DNA of 64,000 nt from Fischerella muscicola PCC 7414 (GTDB lineage: Bacteria; Cyanobacteriota; Cyanobacteriia; Cyanobacteriales; Nostocaceae): NCBI RefSeq assembly GCF_000317205.1, contig NZ_AJLK01000163.1, positions 1 through 64,000 of the forward strand, written 5' to 3'. Both the position numbers and the translations under genes were made by a program. Each line of letters opens with the position of its first letter. The first letter of the stretch is position 1. Below the pieces are notes generated by a model that saw only the letters and a program-made list of their open reading frames with translations, did no database searches and was not told the DNA's origin. This document shows positions 8,356 to 18,592 of the stretch, in pieces.

Positions 8356-11300
8356 TTAATCATTTGGTATGGATGGACAGCCACTGGGGCGATATTCATT
8401 AGGAACAGCATTTACGTAAGTAGTACCCGAACCAGGCTCACCAGCACAGAGTAATGTTTTTACCCAAGGATCATCGCGACCGACTTCCCTAAAGAACTCA
8501 TTCGGACGACCTATCGGAGGCGAGGTAAATCTTTGGGCAAATAAGTCTGGTTGCTCTGATAATATTCCGACATCAAACCCCCATTTACGAGTTGGCGGTT
8601 CATAGAAAGGTGATGTACCACCATTATTTTGGGCTGGGTAAGTGTCTAATTGGTAATCAAAAAGGCTAAGATCACCCAGAGTAGTAACACTAGCACCGTT
8701 ATTTGCATTTCTAGCTTTAAAAATTGGTGTGAACGGTGCTGTAGCGTAGGTACTCCGTTGTAATTGAATAAAGCTACCACTAATTTTGGCTGTGTAACCG
8801 TCCCAGTTTTCTAAGAACCGCACCAGATTTTGCAAACCTGCTGGTTCTTCATCAGGCCTGCTAGGACTATTTCCTACTACAAACGTTGCATTGAATGTAG
8901 TGTTGGCATTAGCCTGTAATAGCCATCTATCCTTAAACTCTGTTTGTGTTTCTTGTGTTGTTCCATCTTGCCTAATAGCAGAGCTATTCTTTGCGTCATG
9001 AATCTGCAAAACAGGTACTAAGCGTGGCTGTCCATCCAAATCGGGATTACCATCACCATCAGTATCAATAGGAGGGTAATAGAAAAGAGATTTGTTATTT
9101 GCGTATGACACTTGCGTTATATCTCCGGGATTAGTTGAGCTATCTGTCGATCTAAACCAGAGGGAACTACTGTTGCTTATCTGTCTACCGTAATTGGTGT
9201 ACTGTGCTGGACTACTGGCGTAGGTACATCCATTATTGGCAGGAGTATTACCAGTAACATCCACAGGACAACCTATTCCCATAGGTTTGTAGATACCAGA
9301 ACTGGTTTCAACCAAGTTGTTGCCGTTACGTGCAAAGGCAACCCGACGAGGATAACGCCGATCTGCTGCTACCAAAGCTGGTTTATCACCACCTGTATCA
9401 CCTGCCCCAAGTCTGTCTCTAATGCTCTTACTATTACCAGAACTCGTGAAAACAGACGTCCAATTCAATTCACTATGAGTGAGTATGTTGTCAGCACCAG
9501 CTGGATTAGAACCTCTCGCAGCAACTATGGCTCTCCCCAGCTGATATGTCTTAATATTTTTCTCTAGATCGTTGCTATCTACTGTTCCATCCCCATTAAC
9601 ATCAAAGGAAACTGGATCATCTAAGTCATTGTCCCCATTAATATCAAAGCCGACCACCCAATCACCTGCTTGGCATTCTGAAACCAACTCCTTACGACAA
9701 ATTTCCATAACATAAGTAGGTATGCTATTAACCCGTCGCTGGATTGGTGTAATACCGTTGAGGGAGTAACTACCTAAAGTGGTTCTAGGGAAATTTGGAT
9801 TAGGAAAATTCGTAGTATCTCCATTTGGCTGCCACCAATTTGCATTAGTGGCGAAATAATTTTCCCAAAAACCATTTTTTAGACGAGTTGTTCTTCTGGC
9901 ATCAGTAGTATCAACTGCAATGCCAGTGTTATTGTTCAGGTCATAATCACCTTCACTACGAACACCATCTGCAAAAGTGCCGGACAGCAAGGTCATAGCA
10001 TCGGCAATGATTGTCGCTGGTCGCCAATAGTCACCATTACCATTAGTGCTAGAACAGCCAGTTCTGTTTATACGACAAGCAAATCTGGTATCAGGTTGGG
10101 AGGTTGCACTACCACTACCACGAGAATAAAAGTTAGAAGTAGAAACTGTGTTATTACCTGAACTCGCATCTGCTACCAATTCAGTAAATTCTTCAATCTC
10201 AGTAGAAGCACCTATGCTTGTTTGGTGCAAATTGAACTTACCTTTGATATATGCTGGCAAATTAGAAACTAGAATGAGACCCTTTTCTCTGGCGTTGAAA
10301 GCATTATTGTTAGTGCTAAGGCCTCTTGCCAAACTTTCACCATTCCACAAACGAATGCCATTAGGACGACGAGTCGGGTCAAGCTTAAAATCAGTTGGAC
10401 TAAGTAGCTCTGATTCAGCAGTTGTATCACTAGAGTCGCGTAGTCCATCATCCCGTGTAGCATAAATAATGCCACTATAAGGTAATAAATACTCAACAGT
10501 TGAGCCACTAGAAGTAAATGGTTTGCCGGCAAGTGAACCCAAATCAATGTCAGTGACTCGAATTTCTAAGGGTTGACGCTGTTCAAGGTCTAGGTCGTAG
10601 TTAGTTGATGAGCTTGATGCACTAATCTGCTTTGCTTCTCTACCATCTAGGAAAGATGCTTCTTTGATTGCACCATGTTCAGGCTTGTTAGTTAGAGTAG
10701 TGGCGAAAGCGGTTTCATCATTCAGAATTGAAATAGCACACAGTGCCGTATCAATTGCAGAATAATCAGCCAGTTGCAAGCCAGTAGTAGGGACTGAACT
10801 GGGTAGTGTGCCACTATTAGCAGCTTTCATCTTTTGCAGAGCATCTTGTAAAGGTTTATTAACCCAACGCCCATTGGGAAACCTTAACTTTGCCTGTTGC
10901 TCTAGACGAACTTTGTTATTGTTAAAAAAAGTGCTTCTCCCATCCGTAGGGTAGGCATAAACAATGCCGTTATTAGACTTGCCACCAGCAGCAGCATTCC
11001 AAGGTAAATTGGTGGAACCACCAATTCCAGTTTTATTCTTACTTGTGGTTGCATCAGTAGGGTCGTAGTAGGTACTTACACAAGCAATAGGAGTCTGAGC
11101 AGTGCCATAGTTGTCTTTGTAGTGATACACAGCTGTGGCGCGCATTAGTAGATCGCCTTTGAGATTGGCTTTGCTGGGATCTGGGCTTGACATGGGCATA
11201 GTGTCAGGCCATACAAATATATCACTTGCACCAGGAGTAACATTTGAAGCTGGAGATGGAGCTGGTAAAAAAGAATTCAGATCGCGAGGATAAAAAGGGC

Positions 11301-13320
11301 CAGTCGTTGTATTTACGGTATTACCAGAACCATCAACATAGATCCCAGCACCAGTAACTATTCGTACTCCACCCACACTATCCAAATCATTTGCAGGATT
11401 CTCTGCTGCTTTTTCTTCCCAAAAGCCATTCCGATCTGATATACCCAAGTCTGCAAGAGCTTGAATTTGAGTATTACGCCATCTCTGCTGAGTAGTTGGG
11501 TTAGTCCAGTTAACAGCACCACCACTACTGTTGGTAATTAACTGGTTAGCATCTGAGCCAACAAACTTGCCATCTTTTAACCACAGAGCAGGTAGATTAT
11601 TACCAACAAGTATGCGATCGCCCAAATAGCTTTGAATCCCTTGTTGCTTTTGTAAAGTTGGGTATGTTGCCTGCAATTGAGATGTAGTCAGCGTAATACT
11701 TGTTGCGCCATAGAACTGGTTACTACTGTTGACTGGTTCTCTCCATGTTTGCTGAGGTTCTAAGTTGGCAGTAATAGCGGTATAGCCAGTTGTTGCTCCG
11801 GCTCCTGTAGGATCTGATACTTCAGCAAAAGGTACTCTTCGTGTACGATTTCGCAGATAAATTTCTATTTCATCTGCCAGTACTTTTTTAGCTGTAGCAA
11901 TGTCATCAGCACTATCTACTTTGGCAGCAACATTCTTTTTAACATCCTCTGGATAACCACTAGCAGCAACATTAGTTTTGAAAGTACTTGTAGTGGTTGC
12001 GCTTTGACATGATGAGCATAAACCAAGAGCAGTAGTCTTCATCGCAGCAATGCGTTGATTGTATGCCGCATCGTTGAATCCGATTTGTGAACCACCAGAA
12101 CTGTTTGTAGATCTGTTAGTGCTGCTAATGGATTGACCTTCATTAGGGTCATTCTCGAAACCGTTATAAAGGTCAACAACTATAGATCCTTGATTAGTGG
12201 TATGACTAACGTTTCCAGTTCCTACATTACCACCAACACTAACTTGTCCATTTTCTTGGTTATAGAAACAGGAGTATTTACTACTAACTTGTCGTAACTT
12301 TATCTCACCACCAGAATTAGTTTCACCTACAAGTAAATTGCCATTAGTGTGAATTCTTCCATTGAGTAATAATTTTGTAGAACCGACAATAATTTCCAAA
12401 TCATTCTCAAACCAAACAGCATTATTTGGTAGGGGTATGCGACTGCGATCTTGTTGAAACTCTAACGCAACAAATCCTTTATTTCCTTTATAGGTTTCGT
12501 ACTCTGTTGAACTTAGGCTACCTAGATTAGTAATAGGTACATTAACTGTATAAACAAAAAAGCTTTTACCCAGATTACCACTTTGCAACTTATACCAACT
12601 GGAATTGCCCACTAAGCTAGAAAAACCAGCAGCATTTATACACTGGCTTGTTGAATCACTATCCATTGGTGGAGTTCTAGCTTCCAAGGGGTTTCGTTTA
12701 CGATTAAACTGCCCTGTGGTAGAGTCTCTACTTGGTGAACGGAAGTAGATGCCATAGAGAGTAAAAGTATCTTTTTTGCCGTTATTATCTGTATCTACAG
12801 CATATTTCCAAGCTGATTTGAGTGTTTCATCATTCTCTAAAATAGAAGTGTTTTGCTGTATATTTGGAGTACCATTAATAAAATCATAAGCTAGCTTTAA
12901 ACGAGTTTCATCACCCAGCCTATATTTATCTTTTTTTAGAGCATCATATAAAGCGCTATCGGATGGAGTTCCTCGTGGCAATGTTGGATCTTCTAATAGA
13001 GCATCTAATTTCGCTCTCGCACGATCAATTGCTGGTGTTGCAGCATTAAGAACAGCCTCATTCACACGGACATTACTGGCATTTTTCGAGCGTTCAAAAG
13101 ACCGAAATAAAATCGCAGTTGTTAATAAAACAACTACTAGCGATACCATTGCTACAGTTGGTAAAACAAAGCCAGCATTTAACCAGTTTGATTGTTTCCT
13201 ACTAATTAAATAAGCTCGCAGTAACCATAAAATTTGCTCTTTAATTACAGATGAAGAACCTTGAAAAATTTTTTGGTATAAATTTTTTATTGCCTTGACT
13301 AACTCGCGATTTGGAGACAT
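8356..13320 (-). CDS. hpsA: Large pilin-like surface protein HpsA
   Basis: The start is ATG 13320 because GGGGAG lies 6-7 nt upstream; a TTG at 13338 gives the longest frame but lacks such a site. The product has 1654 residues. Residues about 51-74 form a pilin-like helix after AG (FVLPTVAMVSLVVVLL), but position +5 is Thr, not Glu. The rest is a very long Asn/Ser/Thr/Gly-rich exported region. It contains calcium-loop motifs: DINGDNDLDD near 1225 and DVNGDGTVDSNDL near 1238 (dockerin-like), and DTDGDGNPDLDG near 1420. The gene leads the hps operon; in Nostoc punctiforme hps genes are needed for hormogonium motility. An extracellular, PilX-like or scaffold role is inferred. Confidence 0.87.
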   Translation of the reverse strand: MSPNRELVKAIKNLYQKIFQGSSSVIKEQILWLLRAYLISRKQSNWLNAGFVLPTVAMVSLVVVLLTTAILFRSFERSKNASNVRVNEAVLNAATPAIDRARAKLDALLEDPTLPRGTPSDSALYDALKKDKYRLGDETRLKLAYDFINGTPNIQQNTSILENDETLKSAWKYAVDTDNNGKKDTFTLYGIYFRSPSRDSTTGQFNRKRNPLEARTPPMDSDSTSQCINAAGFSSLVGNSSWYKLQSGNLGKSFFVYTVNVPITNLGSLSSTEYETYKGNKGFVALEFQQDRSRIPLPNNAVWFENDLEIIVGSTKLLLNGRIHTNGNLLVGETNSGGEIKLRQVSSKYSCFYNQENGQVSVGGNVGTGNVSHTTNQGSIVVDLYNGFENDPNEGQSISSTNRSTNSSGGSQIGFNDAAYNQRIAAMKTTALGLCSSCQSATTTSTFKTNVAASGYPEDVKKNVAAKVDSADDIATAKKVLADEIEIYLRNRTRRVPFAEVSDPTGAGATTGYTAITANLEPQQTWREPVNSSNQFYGATSITLTTSQLQATYPTLQKQQGIQSYLGDRILVGNNLPALWLKDGKFVGSDANQLITNSSGGAVNWTNPTTQQRWRNTQIQALADLGISDRNGFWEEKAAENPANDLDSVGGVRIVTGAGIYVDGSGNTVNTTTGPFYPRDLNSFLPAPSPASNVTPGASDIFVWPDTMPMSSPDPSKANLKGDLLMRATAVYHYKDNYGTAQTPIACVSTYYDPTDATTSKNKTGIGGSTNLPWNAAAGGKSNNGIVYAYPTDGRSTFFNNNKVRLEQQAKLRFPNGRWVNKPLQDALQKMKAANSGTLPSSVPTTGLQLADYSAIDTALCAISILNDETAFATTLTNKPEHGAIKEASFLDGREAKQISASSSSTNYDLDLEQRQPLEIRVTDIDLGSLAGKPFTSSGSTVEYLLPYSGIIYATRDDGLRDSSDTTAESELLSPTDFKLDPTRRPNGIRLWNGESLARGLSTNNNAFNAREKGLILVSNLPAYIKGKFNLHQTSIGASTEIEEFTELVADASSGNNTVSTSNFYSRGSGSATSQPDTRFACRINRTGCSSTNGNGDYWRPATIIADAMTLLSGTFADGVRSEGDYDLNNNTGIAVDTTDARRTTRLKNGFWENYFATNANWWQPNGDTTNFPNPNFPRTTLGSYSLNGITPIQRRVNSIPTYVMEICRKELVSECQAGDWVVGFDINGDNDLDDPVSFDVNGDGTVDSNDLEKNIKTYQLGRAIVAARGSNPAGADNILTHSELNWTSVFTSSGNSKSIRDRLGAGDTGGDKPALVAADRRYPRRVAFARNGNNLVETSSGIYKPMGIGCPVDVTGNTPANNGCTYASSPAQYTNYGRQISNSSSLWFRSTDSSTNPGDITQVSYANNKSLFYYPPIDTDGDGNPDLDGQPRLVPVLQIHDAKNSSAIRQDGTTQETQTEFKDRWLLQANANTTFNATFVVGNSPSRPDEEPAGLQNLVRFLENWDGYTAKISGSFIQLQRSTYATAPFTPIFKARNANNGASVTTLGDLSLFDYQLDTYPAQNNGGTSPFYEPPTRKWGFDVGILSEQPDLFAQRFTSPPIGRPNEFFREVGRDDPWVKTLLCAGEPGSGTTYVNAVPNEYRPSGCPSIPND

Positions 13321-13719
13321 AGCCCACTCCCCTGTCAAGAATTAAATTTTTGATTATGAAAAGTTCCTAAAATTGCAGATTCTGCCTTGCTCTTAATAGT
13401 GTTAGCAAAAGCAAGTTTTTTTATGCAACTACTTCTGGAAATCTTAGGCTGATGATAATTCTAGTAGTAGCAATAAGAATGTATTAAATTAATGTCATTA
13501 GAACTTTTTGCAGCTTTTCTACACATAACAAATGGCTATTGAAACAACTATTTTATAGCCTACAAAGAATAATAAAGCCATAACTTCACATTCGGTTTGT
13601 AGGAATATTTTTCAAATTTCAGTCACTTCATAAAAGATGTTGTAAGCAAAGTAAGCTTATACTACCCACTTTTTCTTGAAAACTTATCAGCTAATAAAAA
13701 ATAATATTAAATACTTAAA

Positions 13720-13742
13720 AACCTCCCTGTTTTAGGAAGGTT
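13720..13742 (-). terminator. Hairpin between rpmB and hpsA
   Basis: AACCTCCC pairs with GGAAGGTT around a 7-nt loop with one internal mismatch. It is followed on the minus strand by A/T-rich sequence. It could insulate hpsA from rpmB transcription. Confidence 0.35.
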
Positions 13743-13793
13743 GTACGAAAATATACTGATTTTTTGATATTATACACTTTCACTTTTTGAATG

Positions 13794-13841
13794 AAGTGAG
13801 GTATAACCTCACTTATGAAATTCCCAGCCGCAGACTGGGAA
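13794..13841 (-). terminator. Tandem hairpins downstream of rpmB
   Basis: Two perfect hairpins follow the rpmB stop on the minus strand. TTCCCAG/CTGGGAA has a 7-nt loop (13821-13841). AAGTGAGGT/ACCTCACTT has a 3-nt loop (13794-13814) and is followed by a mixed A/T run. They probably form the rpmB transcription end, although a clean U tract is missing. Confidence 0.45.
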
Positions 13842-13854
13842 ATAACACTCACTG

Positions 13855-14091
13855 TTAGTAATGATTGAGATTAATCCCTGCTTCTTTAGCCATAGCTGCT
13901 AAACCTTTTTTTTCTAAGGTTTTGATAGCTTTGGTAGACAATTTGAGTCTCACCCAACGATTACCTTCAGGCCACCAAACGCGCTTGCTTTGCAGGTTGG
14001 CATTCTGAATACGCTTAGTGCGGCGGTGGGAGTGGGAAATTGCAAAGGCGTTATTGGCCTTTTTGCCAGTTAAATCACAGCGACGAGACAT
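13855..14091 (-). CDS. rpmB: 50S ribosomal protein L28
   Basis: The 78-residue basic protein has the L28 signature [20 protein letters not shown] and the [20 protein letters not shown] segment. Its length is normal for cyanobacteria. It assembles into the large ribosomal subunit. It lies 141 nt downstream of htpG on the same strand, and a C-rich run (about 14190-14215) occupies part of the gap. Hairpins follow its stop codon. Confidence 0.97.
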   Translation of the reverse strand: MSRRCDLTGKKANNAFAISHSHRRTKRIQNANLQSKRVWWPEGNRWVRLKLSTKAIKTLEKKGLAAMAKEAGINLNHY

Positions 14092-14232
14092 AGGAGAATC
14101 TCCGATTTATTTTGAACACGATCTTTTATTGTATATCTGCTTGCGGGTAGTGGAGATAAGGTAAAGGTATTTGTGAGTATTTTTTCCTTTCACCTTTCCC
14201 CTTTACCCTTTCCCCATCTTTAAATATGGGGG

Positions 14233-16221
14233 TTACTTAGTTGCTTGTTCTGTCAACTTCGTTAAAACTTCATTAGAACGTTCAACAAAGCCTTTCATTC
14301 CTTCAGCATCAAACCCTTTTTGAGACATGAGCGCCAAATCATAAATATGTTGGCAAATCATATTGACTAACTGACCTGTGGGTGATTCACCTCCACCCTG
14401 AATAATACTACCTTGATTAAGGGTCGCTAAGTTCTGAATCAGGGGGTGGCTAGTATTTACCAGTAAAATATGCTCTTCAGGAAACTCTACCATTTGCTGC
14501 TGCATAAGTGCATTCATTTCCCGGAAGCGACGCAAAATCTCTGGTAACAACACCATTGCCGGAGGTGTGCTTTGGGGATTATCTGATTTTAAGGCTTCGG
14601 TACGGATATTTAATTTAGGTTTGTTGAGGGCTTTCTCGAATAACTCCTTAATCACCTCGCCACGGGTTTTATTTGTCTTGGGATCTACTATCTCTGTAGC
14701 TTGATCTTTATCTAGGAGAGTCTGATCTAAATCAGAGTCTACCCGTGTAAATTTGACATCTTGGAATTCGCGTTCGAGGAAATTGATAAAGTGGGTGTCG
14801 ATGAAGGAGTCCATAAACAGGACTTCTAACCCTTGTTTTTTGTGAAGTTCAACGTAGGTGGCTTGTGCTGCTTCATCGGTACAATAGAAAACGCGGTTTT
14901 GATGGCGTTCTTTGTTACGTTCTAAATATTCTTTGAGGGTTGTGTATGATCCCCCCTCAGTTCCCTCTGCTGGTGGAGAAGGGGGAGTGACATCTTGCCA
15001 AGCGTCTTCGCCTTCGGATTGTACTTGTACGGCTGGAGTTTCAGAAGCGGTTTGGTTTGATAGCTTGGCTGTAGTGCGGAAAATCAGAATGTCTTCGACT
15101 TGCTTTTTGAACTTTTCATCGTTCATGACCCCGAATTTAACGAATGTGCCGAGGTCTTTCCAAGCGCTAATATATTGATCGCGGTTGTCGCGGTAGAGTT
15201 CTTTGAGGCGATCGCCTACTTTTTTGGCGATGTAATCACCGATTTTCTTGACAGTGCGATCGGTCTGCAAAGCACTGCGTGATACATTTAGAGGAATATC
15301 ACTGCTATCAATTACACCCCGCATCGGCAAAAGAAATTGGGGAATAATTTCTTCGCAGTGATCGCTGACAAAAACTTGATTGCAGAATAACTTAATCTGT
15401 CCTTTGGTGACATCAACATCCGGTCTTAGTTTCGGAAAATACAGAATCCCATTGATGATAAAAGGATAATCTGTATTCAAATGCACCCATAACAGGGGTT
15501 CTTCTTGGAAAGGATAGAGGTAGCGATAAAACTCTATATAGTCTTCCTTACTTAAATTACTGGGAGACTCACGCCAGGGTGCTTTTTGCCGATTTAACAC
15601 CTCGCCATCCAGTTTAATTGGCACTGGCATGAAATCGCAGTAAGTCTTGACAAGATTTTTGATGCGTGCTGATTCTAAATAATCTAGTTCTTCCTCCATC
15701 AAATGGAGAGTAATTGTCGTACCACGAGTCGTACGAGGTGATTCTTCTAGGGTGAACTCTGGCGAACCATCACAAGTCCAGTGAACAGCCTGCGCTCCTT
15801 CTTTGTAAGATAGGGTATCAATCTCGACTTTTTGCGCCACCATAAAGGAAGAGTAAAAGCCTAGACCAAAGTGACCGATAATAGGCTGGTCAGATGTGCT
15901 TTTATATTTCTGAATAAATTCTTCGGCGCTAGAGAAAGCAACCTGGTTAATATACTTTTTCACCTCATCTGCTGTCATCCCGATACCGTTATCGGTGATG
16001 GAGAGGGTTTTATTGTTTTTGTCTATAGCAATTTGAATTTCTGGTTCAGCGATATCGCCAGAGTATTCTCCAGCACGAGATACCATGTTTAGCTTCTGGA
16101 TGGCATCGACGGCGTTGGATATTAACTCCCGCAAGAAGATTTGGTGATCTGAGTAAAGAGACTTCTTGATAATCGGGAAAATATTTTCAGTATGAATACT
16201 GATGGTTCCTTGTTCTAGCAT
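14233..16221 (-). CDS. htpG: Hsp90-family chaperone HtpG
   Basis: The 662-residue ATP-dependent chaperone has the GHKL ATPase motifs ELISNAVDA (near 28), DNGIGM (near 78) and GHFGLGFYSSFMVA (near 115), followed by the middle and dimerisation domains. The family folds client proteins under heat, light and oxidative stress, and in cyanobacteria HtpG also assists phycobilisome and tetrapyrrole enzymes. Around residue 417 there is a Pro/Gly-rich stretch (PPSPPAEGTEGG) whose DNA resembles the C-rich spacer repeats, so it may be a repeat-derived linker. The upstream 300 nt hold no gene. Confidence 0.97.
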   Translation of the reverse strand: MLEQGTISIHTENIFPIIKKSLYSDHQIFLRELISNAVDAIQKLNMVSRAGEYSGDIAEPEIQIAIDKNNKTLSITDNGIGMTADEVKKYINQVAFSSAEEFIQKYKSTSDQPIIGHFGLGFYSSFMVAQKVEIDTLSYKEGAQAVHWTCDGSPEFTLEESPRTTRGTTITLHLMEEELDYLESARIKNLVKTYCDFMPVPIKLDGEVLNRQKAPWRESPSNLSKEDYIEFYRYLYPFQEEPLLWVHLNTDYPFIINGILYFPKLRPDVDVTKGQIKLFCNQVFVSDHCEEIIPQFLLPMRGVIDSSDIPLNVSRSALQTDRTVKKIGDYIAKKVGDRLKELYRDNRDQYISAWKDLGTFVKFGVMNDEKFKKQVEDILIFRTTAKLSNQTASETPAVQVQSEGEDAWQDVTPPSPPAEGTEGGSYTTLKEYLERNKERHQNRVFYCTDEAAQATYVELHKKQGLEVLFMDSFIDTHFINFLEREFQDVKFTRVDSDLDQTLLDKDQATEIVDPKTNKTRGEVIKELFEKALNKPKLNIRTEALKSDNPQSTPPAMVLLPEILRRFREMNALMQQQMVEFPEEHILLVNTSHPLIQNLATLNQGSIIQGGGESPTGQLVNMICQHIYDLALMSQKGFDAEGMKGFVERSNEVLTKLTEQATK

Positions 16222-16538
16222 GATTGGTGATCTTCAGTGCAAATGTTTGAATATTGAATCTGGCAAACATACCCTAGTCCTCAGCTTCCAGGGTAAAGCC
16301 GAAAGCAATAGGACATTATACCAAGTAGAATTTTAAAGCTATACCTAAGGCGATCGCTTCTTTTTTCAGCACTGTTTGCCCCCAAACGATAATTCGGATT
16401 TCCCTACTCGCTGAAGAAGATTTGTGAAATTGTATGATATTGACAGGAATATCAAATGTTCTTGACTTTAAGTGTCATTGTAAGTAAAAAAACTAATTAA
16501 TATAACTGCCGTACTGAAGAGATCATGAAACCACCAGT
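16222..16538. promoter_or_regulatory. htpG upstream spacer
   Basis: These 317 nt lie between the radical SAM gene and htpG. They contain one HIP1 octamer near 16351 and otherwise unremarkable A/T-rich sequence. They should hold the htpG promoter. No CIRCE-type inverted repeat (TTAGCACTC-N9-GAGTGCTAA) is visible. Confidence 0.4.
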
Positions 16539-17615
16539 CTAATCTTCACTCCAATGCTGCATAGTAGAAATACGGGAGTTTCTTTTACGGTAGTTATAAA
16601 CACTGATATACCAAGTACAACGCTTACAAACATCAGGAAAATCACCATTTTCCTGACGATTAATCAGTTCTTCAATTCCCTGTCCCGACCAAATTTCTGG
16701 TAGTGTAGATTCTTTGAGATCACCTATAATCAGTTCTGCTTCGACATCACGACAGGCACAGGCATTCACTTTACTATTAGCAAGAATAATTGGCTTCATG
16801 TATAGCAATTCACAAGCGCCTCGCTTGTATGGTTGAATGACTGGTTCTAGACCTACCCGCTTTAGTTCCTCATCTTTTACCTTACCAGCCCAGCTATCAT
16901 AAGCATTGATAAATTGAATATTAATTATTTTCTCATTTTTCCACTGATTAAACTTTTCCCACAGATCACCAGACCATTTTGTAGGTGGACAACGTAGTGC
17001 GATAGTTAAACCAGTAGAGGAATGTAATTTCAACTTTGCCTCAATGAATGCTTTTATGTTTCGGCGGACAATATCAAATCGATCAACGCCCATGATTGCT
17101 TTGTAAGTCTCCCGGTCAAATCCACCCCAAGAAACATAAATATTTAGTTTTTCTCCGTAAGTAAGAAGCTTTTCACTCACTTCTGGCTTCATCAAAATCG
17201 CATTTGTATAGAAGTAAAATCCTTTAATGTGTGGTCGACTATTAAGATTGTCAAGTCTCTCAAAAAGGTAACGATCTACAAAAGGATCACCAACTATTGG
17301 TGTCAAAGACACATATTGACCACCCATTGCTACATACTCATCTAATATTCGTCGAAATTCTTCCATAGGCATTATTTCCTTTCCTCTTTCCATTTGTGGA
17401 TAAGCACAGAAAGTACATTTTGCATTACAAATGTTCGTGCCTTCAATATGGAGATTTCTGGGAAGATTACGAATCAATTTTAATTCTTGCTGAGTTTCAG
17501 ACCTTCTAAAATGGAAATAGTACTCAGTGACAATTACATCAAGTAAATATTCAATTTTAGGCTTCAATACACTCTTCAAATTCTGAGGTATTAATCTTTT
17601 GATTACATTATACAT
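16539..17615 (-). CDS. Radical SAM protein with SPASM-type C-terminal cysteines
   Basis: From ATG 17615 (AGGTG upstream; a GTG at 17624 is the longest option) the product has about 358 residues. The radical SAM motif CNAKCTFC lies near residue 63-70. The C-terminal third has more cysteines (GACELLY, NACACRD, DVCKRC), the pattern of a SPASM/twitch domain that binds auxiliary Fe-S clusters. Such enzymes often modify peptides or are linked to sugar and cell-envelope pathways. No precursor peptide or partner gene is seen beside it; neighbours are htpG and clpB. The substrate is unknown. Confidence 0.85.
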   Translation of the reverse strand: MYNVIKRLIPQNLKSVLKPKIEYLLDVIVTEYYFHFRRSETQQELKLIRNLPRNLHIEGTNICNAKCTFCAYPQMERGKEIMPMEEFRRILDEYVAMGGQYVSLTPIVGDPFVDRYLFERLDNLNSRPHIKGFYFYTNAILMKPEVSEKLLTYGEKLNIYVSWGGFDRETYKAIMGVDRFDIVRRNIKAFIEAKLKLHSSTGLTIALRCPPTKWSGDLWEKFNQWKNEKIINIQFINAYDSWAGKVKDEELKRVGLEPVIQPYKRGACELLYMKPIILANSKVNACACRDVEAELIIGDLKESTLPEIWSGQGIEELINRQENGDFPDVCKRCTWYISVYNYRKRNSRISTMQHWSED

Positions 17616-18592
17616 AAATTGCACCTACGTATTTATAAAAATCAAAAATATACTTATTAGTATCTACATCAATACTTTTTATAAAAAATAGATGAATTGC
17701 AAATATATTTTTGCCTAAAAATCCAGTTAAGCAAAAACAAAAAATAAATATTAAAAGTAAAGACCATAAGCCTTGTACAATTATTTTATTTAGTAATATT
17801 TACTAATAGTAACGGTTTAGTACCGTAACAGACATCAGGGAAATTGTGTAATTTATAAACACCTACTAGCGTGATCGGGTTAAATATAGTGGATTAAGAA
17901 ACCGCACAGGAAGCAGCGAAAAGTTTGTAAACACTTTGCGTCTGTGTGCAGTGTCCCGGAGACAACCTCAAAGCTTTCCAAGAGAGAGAACGCAGAGATA
18001 GAATAAGAGATTTTTGTACAAAATTAGTCCGGTCACGCTACCACATTAACAAGAGGATAATAATGTTTATTAATTTAGTGCGGTTATAATATATATTTTT
18101 GCTTCCTTTCCATTAATCTTAATAGCCTTATTTTTCTGAAACGAAATTGCTAAATATAGCGGTTTCAGTTGGGTTTGGTACAGGGAAAAAAACGAACACA
18201 GATGAACACAGATGCACACCGATAAAGTTGTACTTCATCCAAAGAAGAGCTAAATATTTTACAGACCAAGACAGGAAAGATTAACACTTTTTCTTCTAAC
18301 CCTTAAAAAAGGGCTTAGTAGTCATCACTATTCATTCAGGCTGTGACAGGAAAAACTATGATGTAATTTGAGGTGCTTAAAGCTTAACTACTGTTTTACA
18401 ACCAAACAATCAACACCTCGAACTTAATCATTCCAGTATGGACACTGGTAGTCTTGCCAAAGAAAATAAAACTTTAAGATTCAGCAGCATCTTACCTCTG
18501 TGTACTCTGCGCCTCTGCGGTTTAAAAAACTTTAAAAACAATAGAGACACAAAGAAAAAACATAAAATCACATTCTCTGTGTCTCTCCAAAT
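17616..18592. other. Gene-poor spacer before the radical SAM gene
   Basis: No supported gene is seen in this stretch of nearly 1 kb. It contains two spacer motifs that recur elsewhere in the window. One is GTCCCGGAGACAACCTCAAA near 17950, related to a stretch at 39615-39640. The other is a GAACACAGATGAACACAGAT-type run near 18190, found inverted near 58470. A 61-codon plus-strand frame at 18438-18623 lacks any recognisable protein character. Confidence 0.6.

Larger units (their letters stand above)
13321..13854. promoter_or_regulatory. hpsA upstream region and rpmB downstream region
   Basis: This is an A/T-rich spacer of 534 nt between rpmB and hpsA, both on the minus strand. The part next to hpsA carries its ribosome binding site GGGGAG and must hold the hps promoter unless rpmB reads through. 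No sigma box could be assigned with confidence. Three hairpins nearer rpmB are listed separately as likely terminators. Confidence 0.5.
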
